37,340 bases of DNA, taken from Hymenobacter rubripertinctus (GTDB taxonomy: Bacteria; Bacteroidota; Bacteroidia; Cytophagales; Hymenobacteraceae). This document shows, in pieces, positions 1-7,601 of this stretch. Below the pieces are notes generated by a model. The model saw only the letters and a program-made list of their open reading frames with translations. It had not been told where the DNA came from and searched no databases. The stretch lies in assembly GCF_003583925.1 (NCBI RefSeq), contig NZ_QYCN01000039.1, positions 1-37,340 on the forward strand, written 5' to 3'. Within the stretch, counting starts at the first letter, position 1, and each line of letters begins with the position of its first letter. The position numbers and the translations under genes are program-made.

Positions 1-103
1 GGTGGCGGCCCAGCGGATGAGGTTTGGGCGTGTGCACGGGCAGCAGGGGCGAGAGGCGCGCCCAGAGCGTATCGGAAATCGTGAATTCTTGCGTCGTGGC
101 CAT
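1..103 (-). CDS. IS5-family transposase, N-terminal 34 codons (partial)
   Basis: The frame starts with ATG at 103 and runs open off the left edge: MATTQEFTISDTLWARLSPL, then a proline-rich stretch ending in GRH. This is the usual beginning of IS5-family transposases with the IS402-like N-terminal domain (often annotated DUF4096), where the 'LW..L.PLLP' and 'GRH/GRP' pattern precedes the DDE core. The catalytic part is out of view, so activity cannot be judged. The gene points the same way as the interrupted susC, and about 43 nt separate its start from the IS end, as expected for this family. Confidence 0.75.
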   Translation of the reverse strand, partial: MATTQEFTISDTLWARLSPLLPVHTPKPHPLGRH

Positions 104-146
104 GCCGCGAAAGTACCACTTCTTTAACTCCTATTCGGATAGACTC
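1..146 (-). mobile_element. IS5-family insertion sequence, one end only (continues past left edge)
   Basis: Read on the minus strand, the coding sequence of the susC gene breaks off at a sharp boundary near 146-149. It is followed by GAGTCTATCCGAATAGG and then the start of a transposase gene. The GAG start of the end sequence and the TTA just outside it (147-149) fit the terminal repeat and 3-bp TNA target duplication of the IS427/IS1031 subgroups of IS5. The other end lies outside the window, so the duplication and the terminal repeat cannot be confirmed here. Confidence 0.75.
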
Positions 147-2706
147 TAATAACTCCGTCGCCGTTAAGGTCCTCGTACTGATCTTCAACCGGCTTGCCGT
201 TCTCGTACTTCTGCTTGTACACGTAGTAGGAATACGGCTGGAAGCCCACCGAATTGATTTGGACAGTGCTGGCCAGGTTGCCCGAAATACCGCCCGTTTT
301 AGCGCCGATATAAGTAGGGTCATCTACAACGGTCAGCTTGGTGATTTCGGAGCGCTGGAACGTGGCGTTGGCGATAACAGTCCAGTCTATTTTCTCATTG
401 CGGATGGGAGCCACCGTTAACCCGAGTTCGATGCCCTCGTTGCGCAGGCTGCCTACGTTGGTCACATACAGGTCGGAGAAGTTGGTGCCCGCCGCCGCCG
501 GAATGGTGTTGATCAGGTCTTTGGTCGTGCGGCTATACACATCAACCGTACCTACTACCCGGTTATCGGCTAAACCGTAGTCCAGGCCGGCGTTGTAGGT
601 AGTCGTTTCTTCCCACTTGATGTTCGGGTCATAGGCATCGGGCCGCAGCGTGGTATAGTACGTGTTGCCAAACTGGTACGACACCGTTTCCCGGCCCAGC
701 TGGTAGGTGCCCAGATACGGGTAGTCGGTGCTCGTGATGTCCTGCTGACCGGTGATGCCGTAACCCAATCGTACTTTGAGGTCGGTAAGGGCGCCCACGT
801 CTTTCAGGAAGTCTTCATCCTTGATGCGCCAGGCCACGGCCACCGCCGGAAACAGACCGCTACGCTCGTTCTTGCTGAAGCGCGACGACTGGTCGTTGCG
901 CAACGTAGCCGTGAGCAGGTACCGATCCAGGATGGTGTAGTTGAGGCGGCCGTAGAAGGAGAGCAAGGTGTATTGCGTCTTGAACGGGTTGCCGTTGGCG
1001 GCGTCGGGGTTAGCCAGGTCGCCGCTGGCCCGGCGTGGCGCATTAAACGGATTGGAGCGGATGAAGTCCTGGTAGGAGTAACCGCCCAGCACTTCCACCC
1101 GGCTCGAGAGCGAAGGCAGATCGTGGTTGTACTTGAGGTAGAATTCAAGCAGCTTATTGTCTTTGCGCTGCGAATACTGGTTGTTTACGCCCCCATTACC
1201 GATGCCTTTCGTGATGGGGTCGATGATGTAGTTAGTGGACGAAATGGCCGGTATGGCGTTCGTGCCGTTGCTGCGCAACACGTCGTACCCCAGGTTGAGG
1301 TTGGCGTGCAGGGCAGATAAGAAAGGCAGGCTGTAATCGAGCTGAATGTTGCCGATGCTGCGCTTCACGGTGCTCCGGTCGCGGCGCAGTTCCAACTGAG
1401 CAACGGGGTTGCGCGGAGCCAGGCCCAGCGGGTTGCCGGCGGCATCGGTAAACTCAAAGTATCCGCCGTAGGCTGGCTGGCCGGAGTAAATAGGCTGGGT
1501 AGGGTCGAAGGAGGCCGCAGTGCCCACCACACCTCCTGCATCAGCGAAGCGGTTATCGGTCCAGGAGCCTTTCACGTTGACGTCGATGCGCAGATGGTCG
1601 TCGAACAGGCGGGGCGAAAGGCCCAGTGAAGCCGTGTTGCGCTTGATATTGTTGGTGAGCAGCGTACCGTCCTGGTTCAGGTAGCCAACCGAAGCGCGGA
1701 AGGGCACGGGGCCGGCATTGCCGGTCAGGCTCACGTTATTGTCAGTGGTCCAGGCCGTGCGGAAAATAGCATCCTGCCAGTCCGTATTCGCCGTACCCAA
1801 ACGCTTCAGGTCGTCGGCGGAGGCCAGCGGATTCTTGTTGGCCACGGCATCCTGCACCAACTGGCGGAACTGGTCGCCCGAGAGAACATCGGCCTGCCGA
1901 TAGTTCTTAGCCCGGGAAACCTGGGAGCTGAAGTTCACCCGCATCTTCTCGCCCTGCACGCCCTTCTTGGTCGTTATGATGATAACCCCGTTCGACGCGC
2001 GAGAGCCATAAATGGCCGTGGCGGAAGCATCTTTCAGGACGGTGAAGGTGGCAATGTCATTGGGGTTGATGAGGGCCAGCGCATTGGAGGCCCCATCGGT
2101 TGGGCTGTTGTCCACCGGTACCCCATCAATTACAATCAGCGGGTCGTTGCTGGCGCTCAGCGACGAGCCGCTGCGAATACGGATAACGCTACCCGCACCC
2201 GGGGCACCCCCGCTGGATACGATTTGTACGCCTGCCACTTTGCCCTGGACCAGCTGAACCGGATCAGTAATCTGGCCCTTCACGAAGCTTTTTTCGTCAA
2301 CCGTGACCACCGAACCCGTTACGTCGGCTTTCTTCACTGTTCCATAACCAATAACCACGGCCTCGTTGAGCAAGGTGGTGTTTTCCGACATGGAAAGCGC
2401 GCTCACCGTTGTGTTCTGCCCCGCCGTTACGCTCACGGTTTGCCGCTGCGTAGTGTACCCTACGAACGACAAAATCAGCGTGTGCGGCCCGGACGGGACG
2501 TTCTGAATCGAGTAGGAGCCGTCGGAGTTGGTCGAGCCACCCAGGGAGGAGCCTTCGATCAGCACGGTGACGCCCGGCATGCCTTCGCCTTTCTCGTCCA
2601 GCACGCGGCCGCTTACCGTCCCAATTCCCTGCGCATGGGCGCTGCTTACGCTCGCGCCTGCGCACAGAAGGGGCAGCGCCAGTTTCGCTAGATAGGGGTG
2701 TTTCAT
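124..2706 (-). pseudogene. SusC/RagA-family TonB-linked outer-membrane receptor, 3' end cut off by an IS
   Basis: This is an outer-membrane, TonB-driven uptake channel of the SusC/RagA type, which normally pairs with a SusD-like lipoprotein to import glycans or peptides. Visible features are a signal peptide (residues 1-25, ending SAHAQ), a carboxypeptidase-like regulatory domain (about 30-105, 'GRVLDEKGEGMPGVTV'), the linker 'VVIGYGTVKKADVTGSV' (about 117-133), a plug domain with 'IRIRSGSS', 'DPLIVIDGVPVD' and 'VLKDASATAIYGSRASNGVI', and then barrel strands. Family members have about 1000-1100 residues. Here the frame reaches the conserved 'YEDLNGDGVI' and then runs into IS sequence, adding seven foreign residues (RVYPNRS) before a stop. 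The last 150-200 residues, including the final barrel strands, are lost or lie beyond the IS. No SusD partner is visible. Substrate unknown. Confidence 0.85.
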
Positions 2707-2790
2707 TGAAAAAGTGTTAGGGGTTGAAATGGATTTTTCCGGTCTGGCCGGAGTGGGAATTCAGTGGTCCTGGCTAGCGGGTAAGCGTTG

Positions 2791-2817
2791 GCAACATGGG
2801 TAAGTGACCCATGTTGC
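2791..2817 (-). promoter_or_regulatory. Perfect 11-bp inverted repeat upstream of susC
   Basis: GCAACATGGGT, five nt (AAGTG), then ACCCATGTTGC: a perfect inverted repeat 85-111 nt before the susC start codon. There is no T-run on either strand, so it is not an intrinsic terminator. It could be an operator for a repressor or activator, or a hairpin in the susC mRNA leader. No regulator gene is next to it in the window. Confidence 0.45.
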
Positions 2818-3463
2818 ACCAGTGCTCCAACCTGCGTTCAACATCACCAAATTGTTAAGAAACAATGCAAGTTAAAGGGTTCTACTGTACAAAAACAATG
2901 GCTGGAAGTATGCAAATCGGATTAGTCATAATTGCATTTTGTGGCTGACCAGTGCCTGCGCTTAACGGGTAAACAGGCGAAACCCCGGCTGCACCCGCAG
3001 CGCAACAGTCGGGGAACCTATTTAGAAGGGCAATTAAGGCGGGTATTGAGGGGAGTTGACACGCGCATTGGGCTAGTAGTGCATTGATCATTTTTAGTGG
3101 TGTATTGATTTGATTGGCCTTCGTTACATAATCTGAACTAGCATCAGGATAAAAGGTAGAATTTGTTGTGCTGTTTCTGCTTAACGATGGCTTATTCTGG
3201 CCGAACAGGCTTCTATTGACGATTACAGAAGCTGGTAGCGTTGGTTTGAACCGAAAAATAGCGAAGTTCAACCCATTGAATGGCAAACAGGAGCGGGGTT
3301 TAGGTCAATGCAGGAACAGTTTAAGCACGCCAAATTGCTCAGTAAGCCCAATTTTTTTTGTATATATTCTAGTATTGGCTAACCTGGCTAAAAGCCCGGA
3401 GGTAGTTTGCGCCGCCGCTGATTTCAGGCCTGACCACCGGTGACGGATGTAAGGGCTTACTTA

Positions 3464-3510
3464 CCGGGAAAATCCGGCGGCCGCGTAAGCCGGGCGGAGG
3501 ATTTTCCCGG
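3464..3510. repeat. Inverted repeat with 12-bp perfect arms
   Basis: Arms CCGGGAAAATCC (3464-3475) and GGATTTTCCCGG (3499-3510) enclose a GC-rich 23-nt loop. It lies about 130 nt before the esterase start. A short A-run follows on the plus strand and no clear T-run follows on the minus strand, so a terminator role is weak. It could be the remains of an intergenic palindromic element. Confidence 0.5.
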
Positions 3511-3640
3511 AAAAGTACAGGTTGACTTTATCGAATATTCCGGGCTGGTCCGGCTTTTTGAGCAAAATGTGCGGCTGCCTGCCGGAATGTTCTGCTTTGC
3601 CGCGTAGCTTGCCAATGTGTTCCTCGTACTCCCACCGCTC

Positions 3641-5065
3641 ATGAATCGCCTTTTACTACCCGCGCTGCTGGGCCTGCTGGCCGCTAACACCCAGGCCCAG
3701 ACAACATTCCGCCTGACGGCCGTGCCGGCGGCCACCCCGGCCGGGGCCACGCTCTACCTGGCCGGCTCCTTCAACAGCTGGACGCCGGGCAGTGCGGCCC
3801 ACACGCTGACGGCGAATCCGGATGGTAGCTACCAGATTACGCTGCCCGCGACAATCAAGGGTAATCTGGAGTTCAAATTCACCCGCGGCAGTTGGGCCAC
3901 GGTGGAATCCGACGCCCAACATGCCGATATTGGTAATCGCACCTATGTGGCCGGCAATGGCCCGGCCACAGTGGAGTTGCAAATTGCCGGCTGGAAAGAC
4001 CAAGGCACCAATGGTCCCGGTCCTTGTCAGAGCACCGCCTTGCAGCCCAACGTGCGGGTGATGAGCGAGTCGTTTGCCATGCCCCAGCTGGGACGTACCC
4101 GCCGCGTGTGGGTGTATCTGCCCAACGACTACGCTACGGCCCCGGCCAAGCGCTACCCCGTGCTGTATATGCACGACGGCCAGAACGTCTTCGACGCCTG
4201 TACCAGCTTCTCGGGCGAGTGGGGTGTGGACGAAACCCTGAGCCAACTGCAACAGCAGGGCCTGGACGCCACCGGCTCCATTGTGGTGGCCGTGGACAAC
4301 GGCGGGGCCGAGCGTCTGAACGAACTTTCGCCCTGGAAAAATGCCCAGTACGGCGGCGGGCAGGGCGACCAGTACGTGGATTTCATGGTTCAGACGCTCA
4401 AGCCCTACATCGATGCCAACTACCGCACCCTCACGGGCCGCGAGTTCACGGGCATTGCCGGCAGCAGCATGGGCGGACTCATCTCCACCTACGCCGCCCT
4501 CAAATACCCGCTGGTGTACAGCAAAGTGGGCGTGTTTTCGCCGGCGTTCTGGTTTGCCGAGCAGCCGCTGTTTCAGTACGTGCGCCAGCATCCGGCCAAC
4601 CCGGCCACCCGGTTCTACTTCGTGAGCGGGGCCAATGAGAGCCAGACGATGGTGCCACTGATGCAGGCCATGCGCGACTCGCTGGCTAAGGGCGGCGTAC
4701 CGGCCGCTAACCTGAGCTTCCGCGCCCCGGCCGATGGTCAGCACGCCGAATGGTTCTGGAAACGGGAGTTTTCGGCGGCTTACCAATGGCTGAACCAGCC
4801 AGCCGTGCTCGCCGGCCGCCACCCGGCGGCCAGCCTGGCCTTCAGCGCCTACCCCAACCCGGCCCACGACCGTCTGACCCTCCGGCTGCCGGCGGATGTG
4901 CGGGAGGCGCGGGTGGAAATCCTGGAGCTGAGCGGCCGGATGGTGCGCAAGGAAAAGCTCAGGAACGGGGACGCGCTGGACGTGAGCCCGCTGGCCAAGG
5001 GGCTCTACCAGCTGCGGGTAACTGCCGGAGCACGGCAGGGGAGCCAGGTGCTGGCCAAAGAGTAG
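3641..5065 (+). CDS. Secreted alpha/beta-hydrolase esterase with N-terminal glycogen-binding-like domain and T9SS sorting tail
   Basis: A 474-residue exported protein. The signal peptide is residues 1-20 (MNRLLLPALLGLLAANTQAQ). Residues about 22-110 look like a CBM48/AMPK-type carbohydrate-binding module ('LYLAGSFNSWTPGS', 'LEFKFTRGSWATVESD'). Residues about 140-385 are an esterase domain of the PF00756 type: 'PVLYMHDGQNVFD' (oxyanion side), the nucleophile elbow GSSMGG with Ser276, and a candidate catalytic His368 in 'DGQHAEW'. The last ~75 residues form a type IX sorting domain ('AYPNPAHDRLTLRLP' through 'LAKGLYQLRV'). I chose ATG 3641 over an in-frame GTG at 3617 because it puts the signal peptide at the N-terminus. 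The natural ester substrate, possibly a decorated polysaccharide, is not visible. A terminator follows at once. Confidence 0.88.
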   Translation: MNRLLLPALLGLLAANTQAQTTFRLTAVPAATPAGATLYLAGSFNSWTPGSAAHTLTANPDGSYQITLPATIKGNLEFKFTRGSWATVESDAQHADIGNRTYVAGNGPATVELQIAGWKDQGTNGPGPCQSTALQPNVRVMSESFAMPQLGRTRRVWVYLPNDYATAPAKRYPVLYMHDGQNVFDACTSFSGEWGVDETLSQLQQQGLDATGSIVVAVDNGGAERLNELSPWKNAQYGGGQGDQYVDFMVQTLKPYIDANYRTLTGREFTGIAGSSMGGLISTYAALKYPLVYSKVGVFSPAFWFAEQPLFQYVRQHPANPATRFYFVSGANESQTMVPLMQAMRDSLAKGGVPAANLSFRAPADGQHAEWFWKREFSAAYQWLNQPAVLAGRHPAASLAFSAYPNPAHDRLTLRLPADVREARVEILELSGRMVRKEKLRNGDALDVSPLAKGLYQLRVTAGARQGSQVLAKE

Positions 5066-5071
5066 GACGGC

Positions 5072-5100
5072 GCCCCAATTTCAATAAAATTCGGGCTTTT
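5072..5100 (+). terminator. Intrinsic terminator of the esterase gene
   Basis: The stem GCCC-c-AATTT / AAATT-c-GGGC (one C-C mismatch, 5-nt loop) begins 7 nt after the stop codon and ends in CTTTT. It separates the esterase from the trp promoter that begins at 5103. Confidence 0.7.
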
Positions 5101-5102
5101 GA

Positions 5103-5132
5103 TTGCGCGGCTGGCAACTGTGGCTAGCTTTG
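5103..5132 (+). promoter_or_regulatory. Bacteroidota-type promoter of the trp operon
   Basis: TTG (5103-5105), a 19-nt spacer and TAGCTTTG (5125-5132) match the -33 TTG / -7 TAnnTTTG consensus exactly. Transcription should start near 5138, leaving about 27 nt before the leader peptide ATG at 5165. No operator for a Trp repressor is apparent, which fits control by attenuation instead. Confidence 0.75.
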
Positions 5133-5164
5133 CAGCGTTCAACGCCCCAACCCAATTTTTGGCA

Positions 5165-5245
5165 ATGACCTTCTCGACGACGACGCAGCAAGCATGGTGG
5201 TGGCCCTACGGAGAATCCGGACGGGACAACCTGTGCGTGCGTTAG
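5165..5245 (+). CDS. trpL: trp operon leader peptide with Trp-Trp-Trp
   Basis: A 26-codon reading frame, MTFSTTTQQAWWWPYGESGR followed by DNLCVR and TAG. Three consecutive UGG codons (5195-5203) stand in the 5' arm of the first leader hairpin. Trp is rare, so three in a row just before trpE marks this as a sensing peptide: ribosomes would stall there when charged tRNA-Trp is scarce. It sits 32 nt after the -7 box and 36 nt before the terminator hairpin. The peptide itself probably has no function. Its short length means automated gene callers would usually miss it. Confidence 0.85.
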   Translation: MTFSTTTQQAWWWPYGESGRDNLCVR

Positions 5246-5308
5246 AATCAACTACTTTTCTTCGCAACGACTCCACAGAAAGCCCGGCCGCGCAGCCGGG
5301 CTTTTTTT
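5199..5308 (+). promoter_or_regulatory. Trp transcription attenuator (pause, antiterminator and terminator hairpins)
   Basis: Three mutually exclusive pairings are visible. Segment 1:2 is 5199-5212 with 5216-5231 (CGGA-GAA-TCCG core, then CCC with GGG, then GGT with ACC) and overlaps the Trp codons. Segment 2:3 is CGGACGGG (5218-5225) with CCCGGCCG (5283-5290), seven of eight pairs. Segment 3:4 is the terminator at 5279-5304. A ribosome stalled on the UGG codons would mask segment 1, free segment 2 to capture the 5' arm of the terminator, and let transcription enter trpE. Rapid translation would favour 1:2 and the terminator. This is the classical attenuation logic read from sequence; it has not been tested here. 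Confidence 0.8.
5279..5308 (+). terminator. Intrinsic terminator in the trp leader
   Basis: The perfect stem AGCCCGGC / GCCGGGCT (5281-5288 with 5295-5302, extended by two A-T pairs) has a 6-nt loop and is followed by seven T. It lies 42 nt before the trpE start and is the off-state of the attenuator. Confidence 0.88.
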
Positions 5309-5349
5309 GTGCCCGGCGCTGGCCCCCTGCTTCACCACCAGCCCCGCTC

Positions 5350-6765
5350 ATGCAAACCTACCAGCTCATTACCCGTCACCAGCGCGTTCTGGCCGATACC
5401 GTAACTCCCGTCGGACTCTACCTGCGCCTGCGCGACCGGTACGACAACTGCCTGCTGCTGGAAAGCTCCGACTACCACGGCCAGCAGAACGCGTTCAGCT
5501 ACCTCGCCTTCGACCCGCTGGCCCGCTTCGAGCTGCGGGGCCGGGAGCTGACGCTAACGCTGCCCGACGACACCACCGAAACCGAAACCCTGGACTCGCC
5601 CCGCGCCGGGCTGGCCCGCCTCCAGGAGTTTGCCGCCGCCTTCCGCACCCAGGATACGGGTCACGATTTCATCACGGGCGGCCTGTTCGGCTACCTGGGC
5701 TACGAGGCAGTGCAGGTGTTCGAGGACCTCACGCTGAACCCCGACAAGCAGGCCGCCGGCCAGATTCCGGACATGCTGTACGGCACCTATCGCTACGTGA
5801 TTGCCCTCAACCACTTCCGCAACGAGCTGTATGTGTTCGAGCACACGCTGGAGGGGCAGCAGGTGGACGAGGACGGCCTGACCCGACTGGTGAACCTGAT
5901 CCGCAACCCGTCGTTGCCCGATTTCAAGTTTAAAGTAGAAGGGCAGGAGCAGACCAACCAGACCGACGAGGAGTTTCTGCGGGTGCTGGCCCAGGGCCAG
6001 CAGCACTGCCACCGGGGCGACGTGTTTCAGATTGTGCTTTCCCGCCGCTTCCAGCAGGGCTTTTCGGGCGACGAGTTCAACGTGTACCGGGCCCTGCGCT
6101 CCATCAACCCCTCGCCCTACCTGTTCTACTTCGATTACGGCTACTTCAAGATTTTCGGGTCGTCGCCGGAGGCCCAGGTACGCATTCAGGGCCGGCAGGC
6201 TAGTCTGTTCCCGATTGCGGGCACTTTCCGGCGCACCGGCCACGATGCCGAGGATGCCGCCCTGGCCCGGCAGCTGGCCGACGACCCCAAGGAAAACGCC
6301 GAGCACGTGATGCTGGTGGATCTGGCCCGCAACGACCTGGCCCGCCATGCCGACCAGGTGGAGGTGAAAACCTTTCGCGAAATCCAGTTCTACTCCCATG
6401 TCATTCACTTGGTGAGCGAGGTGCAGGCTACCCTGGCCGCCGGCACCAACTCCTTGCAGGTAGTGGCCGATACCTTCCCGGCCGGTACGCTCTCGGGCGC
6501 CCCCAAGCACCGCGCCATGCAGCTCATTGATGGGCTGGAGCCCACCGCCCGCGGCTACTACGGCGGGGCCATCGGCCACCTGGGTTTCAATGGCGACTTC
6601 AACCACGCCATCATGATCCGCTCCTTTCTGAGCACCGCCGGCCAGCTCTACTTCCAGGCCGGGGCCGGCGTGGTGGCCGCTTCCGACATCCATTCCGAGC
6701 TCAACGAAGTGCACCATAAGCTGGCCGCCCTGCGCAAAGCCTTGCAGGAAGCGGAAGCTATTTAA
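5350..6765 (+). CDS. trpE: Anthranilate synthase component I
   Basis: With TrpG it converts chorismate and glutamine to anthranilate, the first committed step of tryptophan synthesis, in the cytoplasm. The 471-residue protein has the N-terminal domain with the 'LLES' motif (residues 36-39), which in this family forms part of the Trp feedback site, so feedback inhibition by tryptophan is expected. The C-terminal chorismate-binding domain shows 'IFGSSPEAQV', 'PIAGTFRRTG', 'DLARNDLARH', 'PAGTLSGAPK' and 'YYGGAIGHLGFNGD'. I chose ATG 5350 because the open frame further upstream would translate through the attenuator terminator and because MQTYQLITRH fits the family N-terminus. It is the first structural gene after the Trp attenuator. 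Confidence 0.95.
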   Translation: MQTYQLITRHQRVLADTVTPVGLYLRLRDRYDNCLLLESSDYHGQQNAFSYLAFDPLARFELRGRELTLTLPDDTTETETLDSPRAGLARLQEFAAAFRTQDTGHDFITGGLFGYLGYEAVQVFEDLTLNPDKQAAGQIPDMLYGTYRYVIALNHFRNELYVFEHTLEGQQVDEDGLTRLVNLIRNPSLPDFKFKVEGQEQTNQTDEEFLRVLAQGQQHCHRGDVFQIVLSRRFQQGFSGDEFNVYRALRSINPSPYLFYFDYGYFKIFGSSPEAQVRIQGRQASLFPIAGTFRRTGHDAEDAALARQLADDPKENAEHVMLVDLARNDLARHADQVEVKTFREIQFYSHVIHLVSEVQATLAAGTNSLQVVADTFPAGTLSGAPKHRAMQLIDGLEPTARGYYGGAIGHLGFNGDFNHAIMIRSFLSTAGQLYFQAGAGVVAASDIHSELNEVHHKLAALRKALQEAEAI

Positions 6766-6770
6766 ATGAG

Positions 6771-6861
6771 GAAGCGCAGCATGACGGCGCTTCGTTGCAA
6801 TAGTATGTGATTAGCCAGAGGTAGAGATGCTTCGATTGCGACTGCGCTCAGCATGACGTTC
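6771..6861 (+). repeat. Degenerate intergenic repeat between trpE and trpG
   Basis: Contains a small hairpin (GAAGCGC 6771-6777 / GCGCTTC 6787-6793) and a single half-element at 6824-6861 (starting GAGATGCTTCG, ending GCTCAGCATGACGTTC). The half-element resembles one arm of the palindromic repeats at 7457, 11519 and 31291. The string GCATGACG occurs in both parts (CAGCATGACG). This looks like a decayed copy of that family. Confidence 0.45.
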
Positions 6862-6883
6862 AGATAAAAACGACACCTACAAC

Positions 6884-7450
6884 ATGAATATTCTCGTTCT
6901 CGACAACTACGATTCCTTTACCTATAACCTCGTGCAGGTGCTGCGGGAGCTGGGACACACGGACAACGTCACCGTAATCCGGAACGACAAGCTGACGCTG
7001 GACGAGGTGGCGGCCTACGACGCGGTGCTGCTGTCGCCGGGGCCGGGCCTGCCTTCGGAGGCGGGCCTGATGCCGGAGGTTATTCGCCGCTATGCGCCTT
7101 GCAAGCGCATTCTGGGGGTGTGCCTGGGCCATCAGGGCCTGGCCGAAAGCTTCGGCGGGGAGCTCTACAACCTGCCCCAGGTGCTGCACGGCCTCGCCAC
7201 CGACGCCCACCTCACGGCCCCCGACAAGCTGTTTGACGAGTTGCCCGAAACCTTTAAAGTGGGCCGCTACCACAGCTGGAGCGTGCGCCCCGAAAGCCTG
7301 CCCGCCGAGCTGGAAGTGACGGCCGTGGATGAAAACGGGCAGGTGCTGGCTTTCCGCCACCGTACGTACGATGTGCGCGGCGTGCAGTTCCACCCCGAGT
7401 CCATCCTCACCGAGCACGGCCACCAGATGCTGCGCAACTGGCTGAAGTAA
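6884..7450 (+). CDS. trpG: Anthranilate synthase component II (glutamine amidotransferase)
   Basis: A 188-residue class I glutamine amidotransferase that hydrolyses glutamine and passes ammonia to TrpE. Visible features are the N-terminal 'LVLDNYDSFTYNL', the 'SPGPG' turn, the nucleophile Cys80 in 'GVCLGHQG', and His170 and Glu172 in 'VQFHPESIL'. All three triad residues are present and the length is normal. In some bacteria this subunit is shared with 4-amino-4-deoxychorismate synthase; its place between trpE and trpD argues for a mainly tryptophan role, but a shared use cannot be excluded. Confidence 0.95.
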   Translation: MNILVLDNYDSFTYNLVQVLRELGHTDNVTVIRNDKLTLDEVAAYDAVLLSPGPGLPSEAGLMPEVIRRYAPCKRILGVCLGHQGLAESFGGELYNLPQVLHGLATDAHLTAPDKLFDELPETFKVGRYHSWSVRPESLPAELEVTAVDENGQVLAFRHRTYDVRGVQFHPESILTEHGHQMLRNWLK

Positions 7451-7456
7451 CAACTC

Positions 7457-7550
7457 TCATCCTGAGCGGAGCGAAGGACCTTATGGCGCGTGAACAAGTC
7501 GTTAGGCACTAACTCAGACGGTACAAGGTCCTTCGCTCTGCTCAGGATGA
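7457..7550. repeat. Long inverted repeat in the trpG-trpD gap
   Basis: The 26-nt arms (7457-7482, beginning TCATCCTGAGCGGAGCGAAG, and 7525-7550) pair with a single G-U wobble across a 42-nt loop. It belongs to the same family as the repeats at 11519 and 31291. It lies inside the operon, so it is transcribed and should fold into a strong RNA hairpin. No T-run follows, so it is not a standard terminator. Confidence 0.85.
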
Positions 7551-7601
7551 CAGGCGAGAAAAATCAGATAAATCCCTTTCCAATCTGCATAATCTGCGAT
7601 T

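Larger units (their letters stand above)
2707..3640. other. Long gap between susC and the esterase; no supported gene
   Basis: About 930 nt between divergently oriented genes. Small open frames exist on both strands (for example 2882-3286 minus and 3168-3443 plus), but they show no family motifs, no signal peptide and no coding-like composition. The stretch is more AT-rich than its surroundings, especially around 3345-3380. It should hold the susC promoter and the esterase promoter. A TAGCTTGC at 3605-3612, resembling the -7 TAnnTTTG element, lies 29 nt before the esterase ATG. Two inverted repeats are listed separately. Confidence 0.5.

Noticed and set aside
2882..3286. A 134-codon minus-strand frame in the susC-esterase gap
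   Set aside because: No recognisable motif, no credible start context, and composition unlike neighbouring genes.
3656..4867. A 403-codon open frame on the minus strand
   Set aside because: Antisense shadow of the esterase gene; low-complexity Gly/His/Arg composition without domains.
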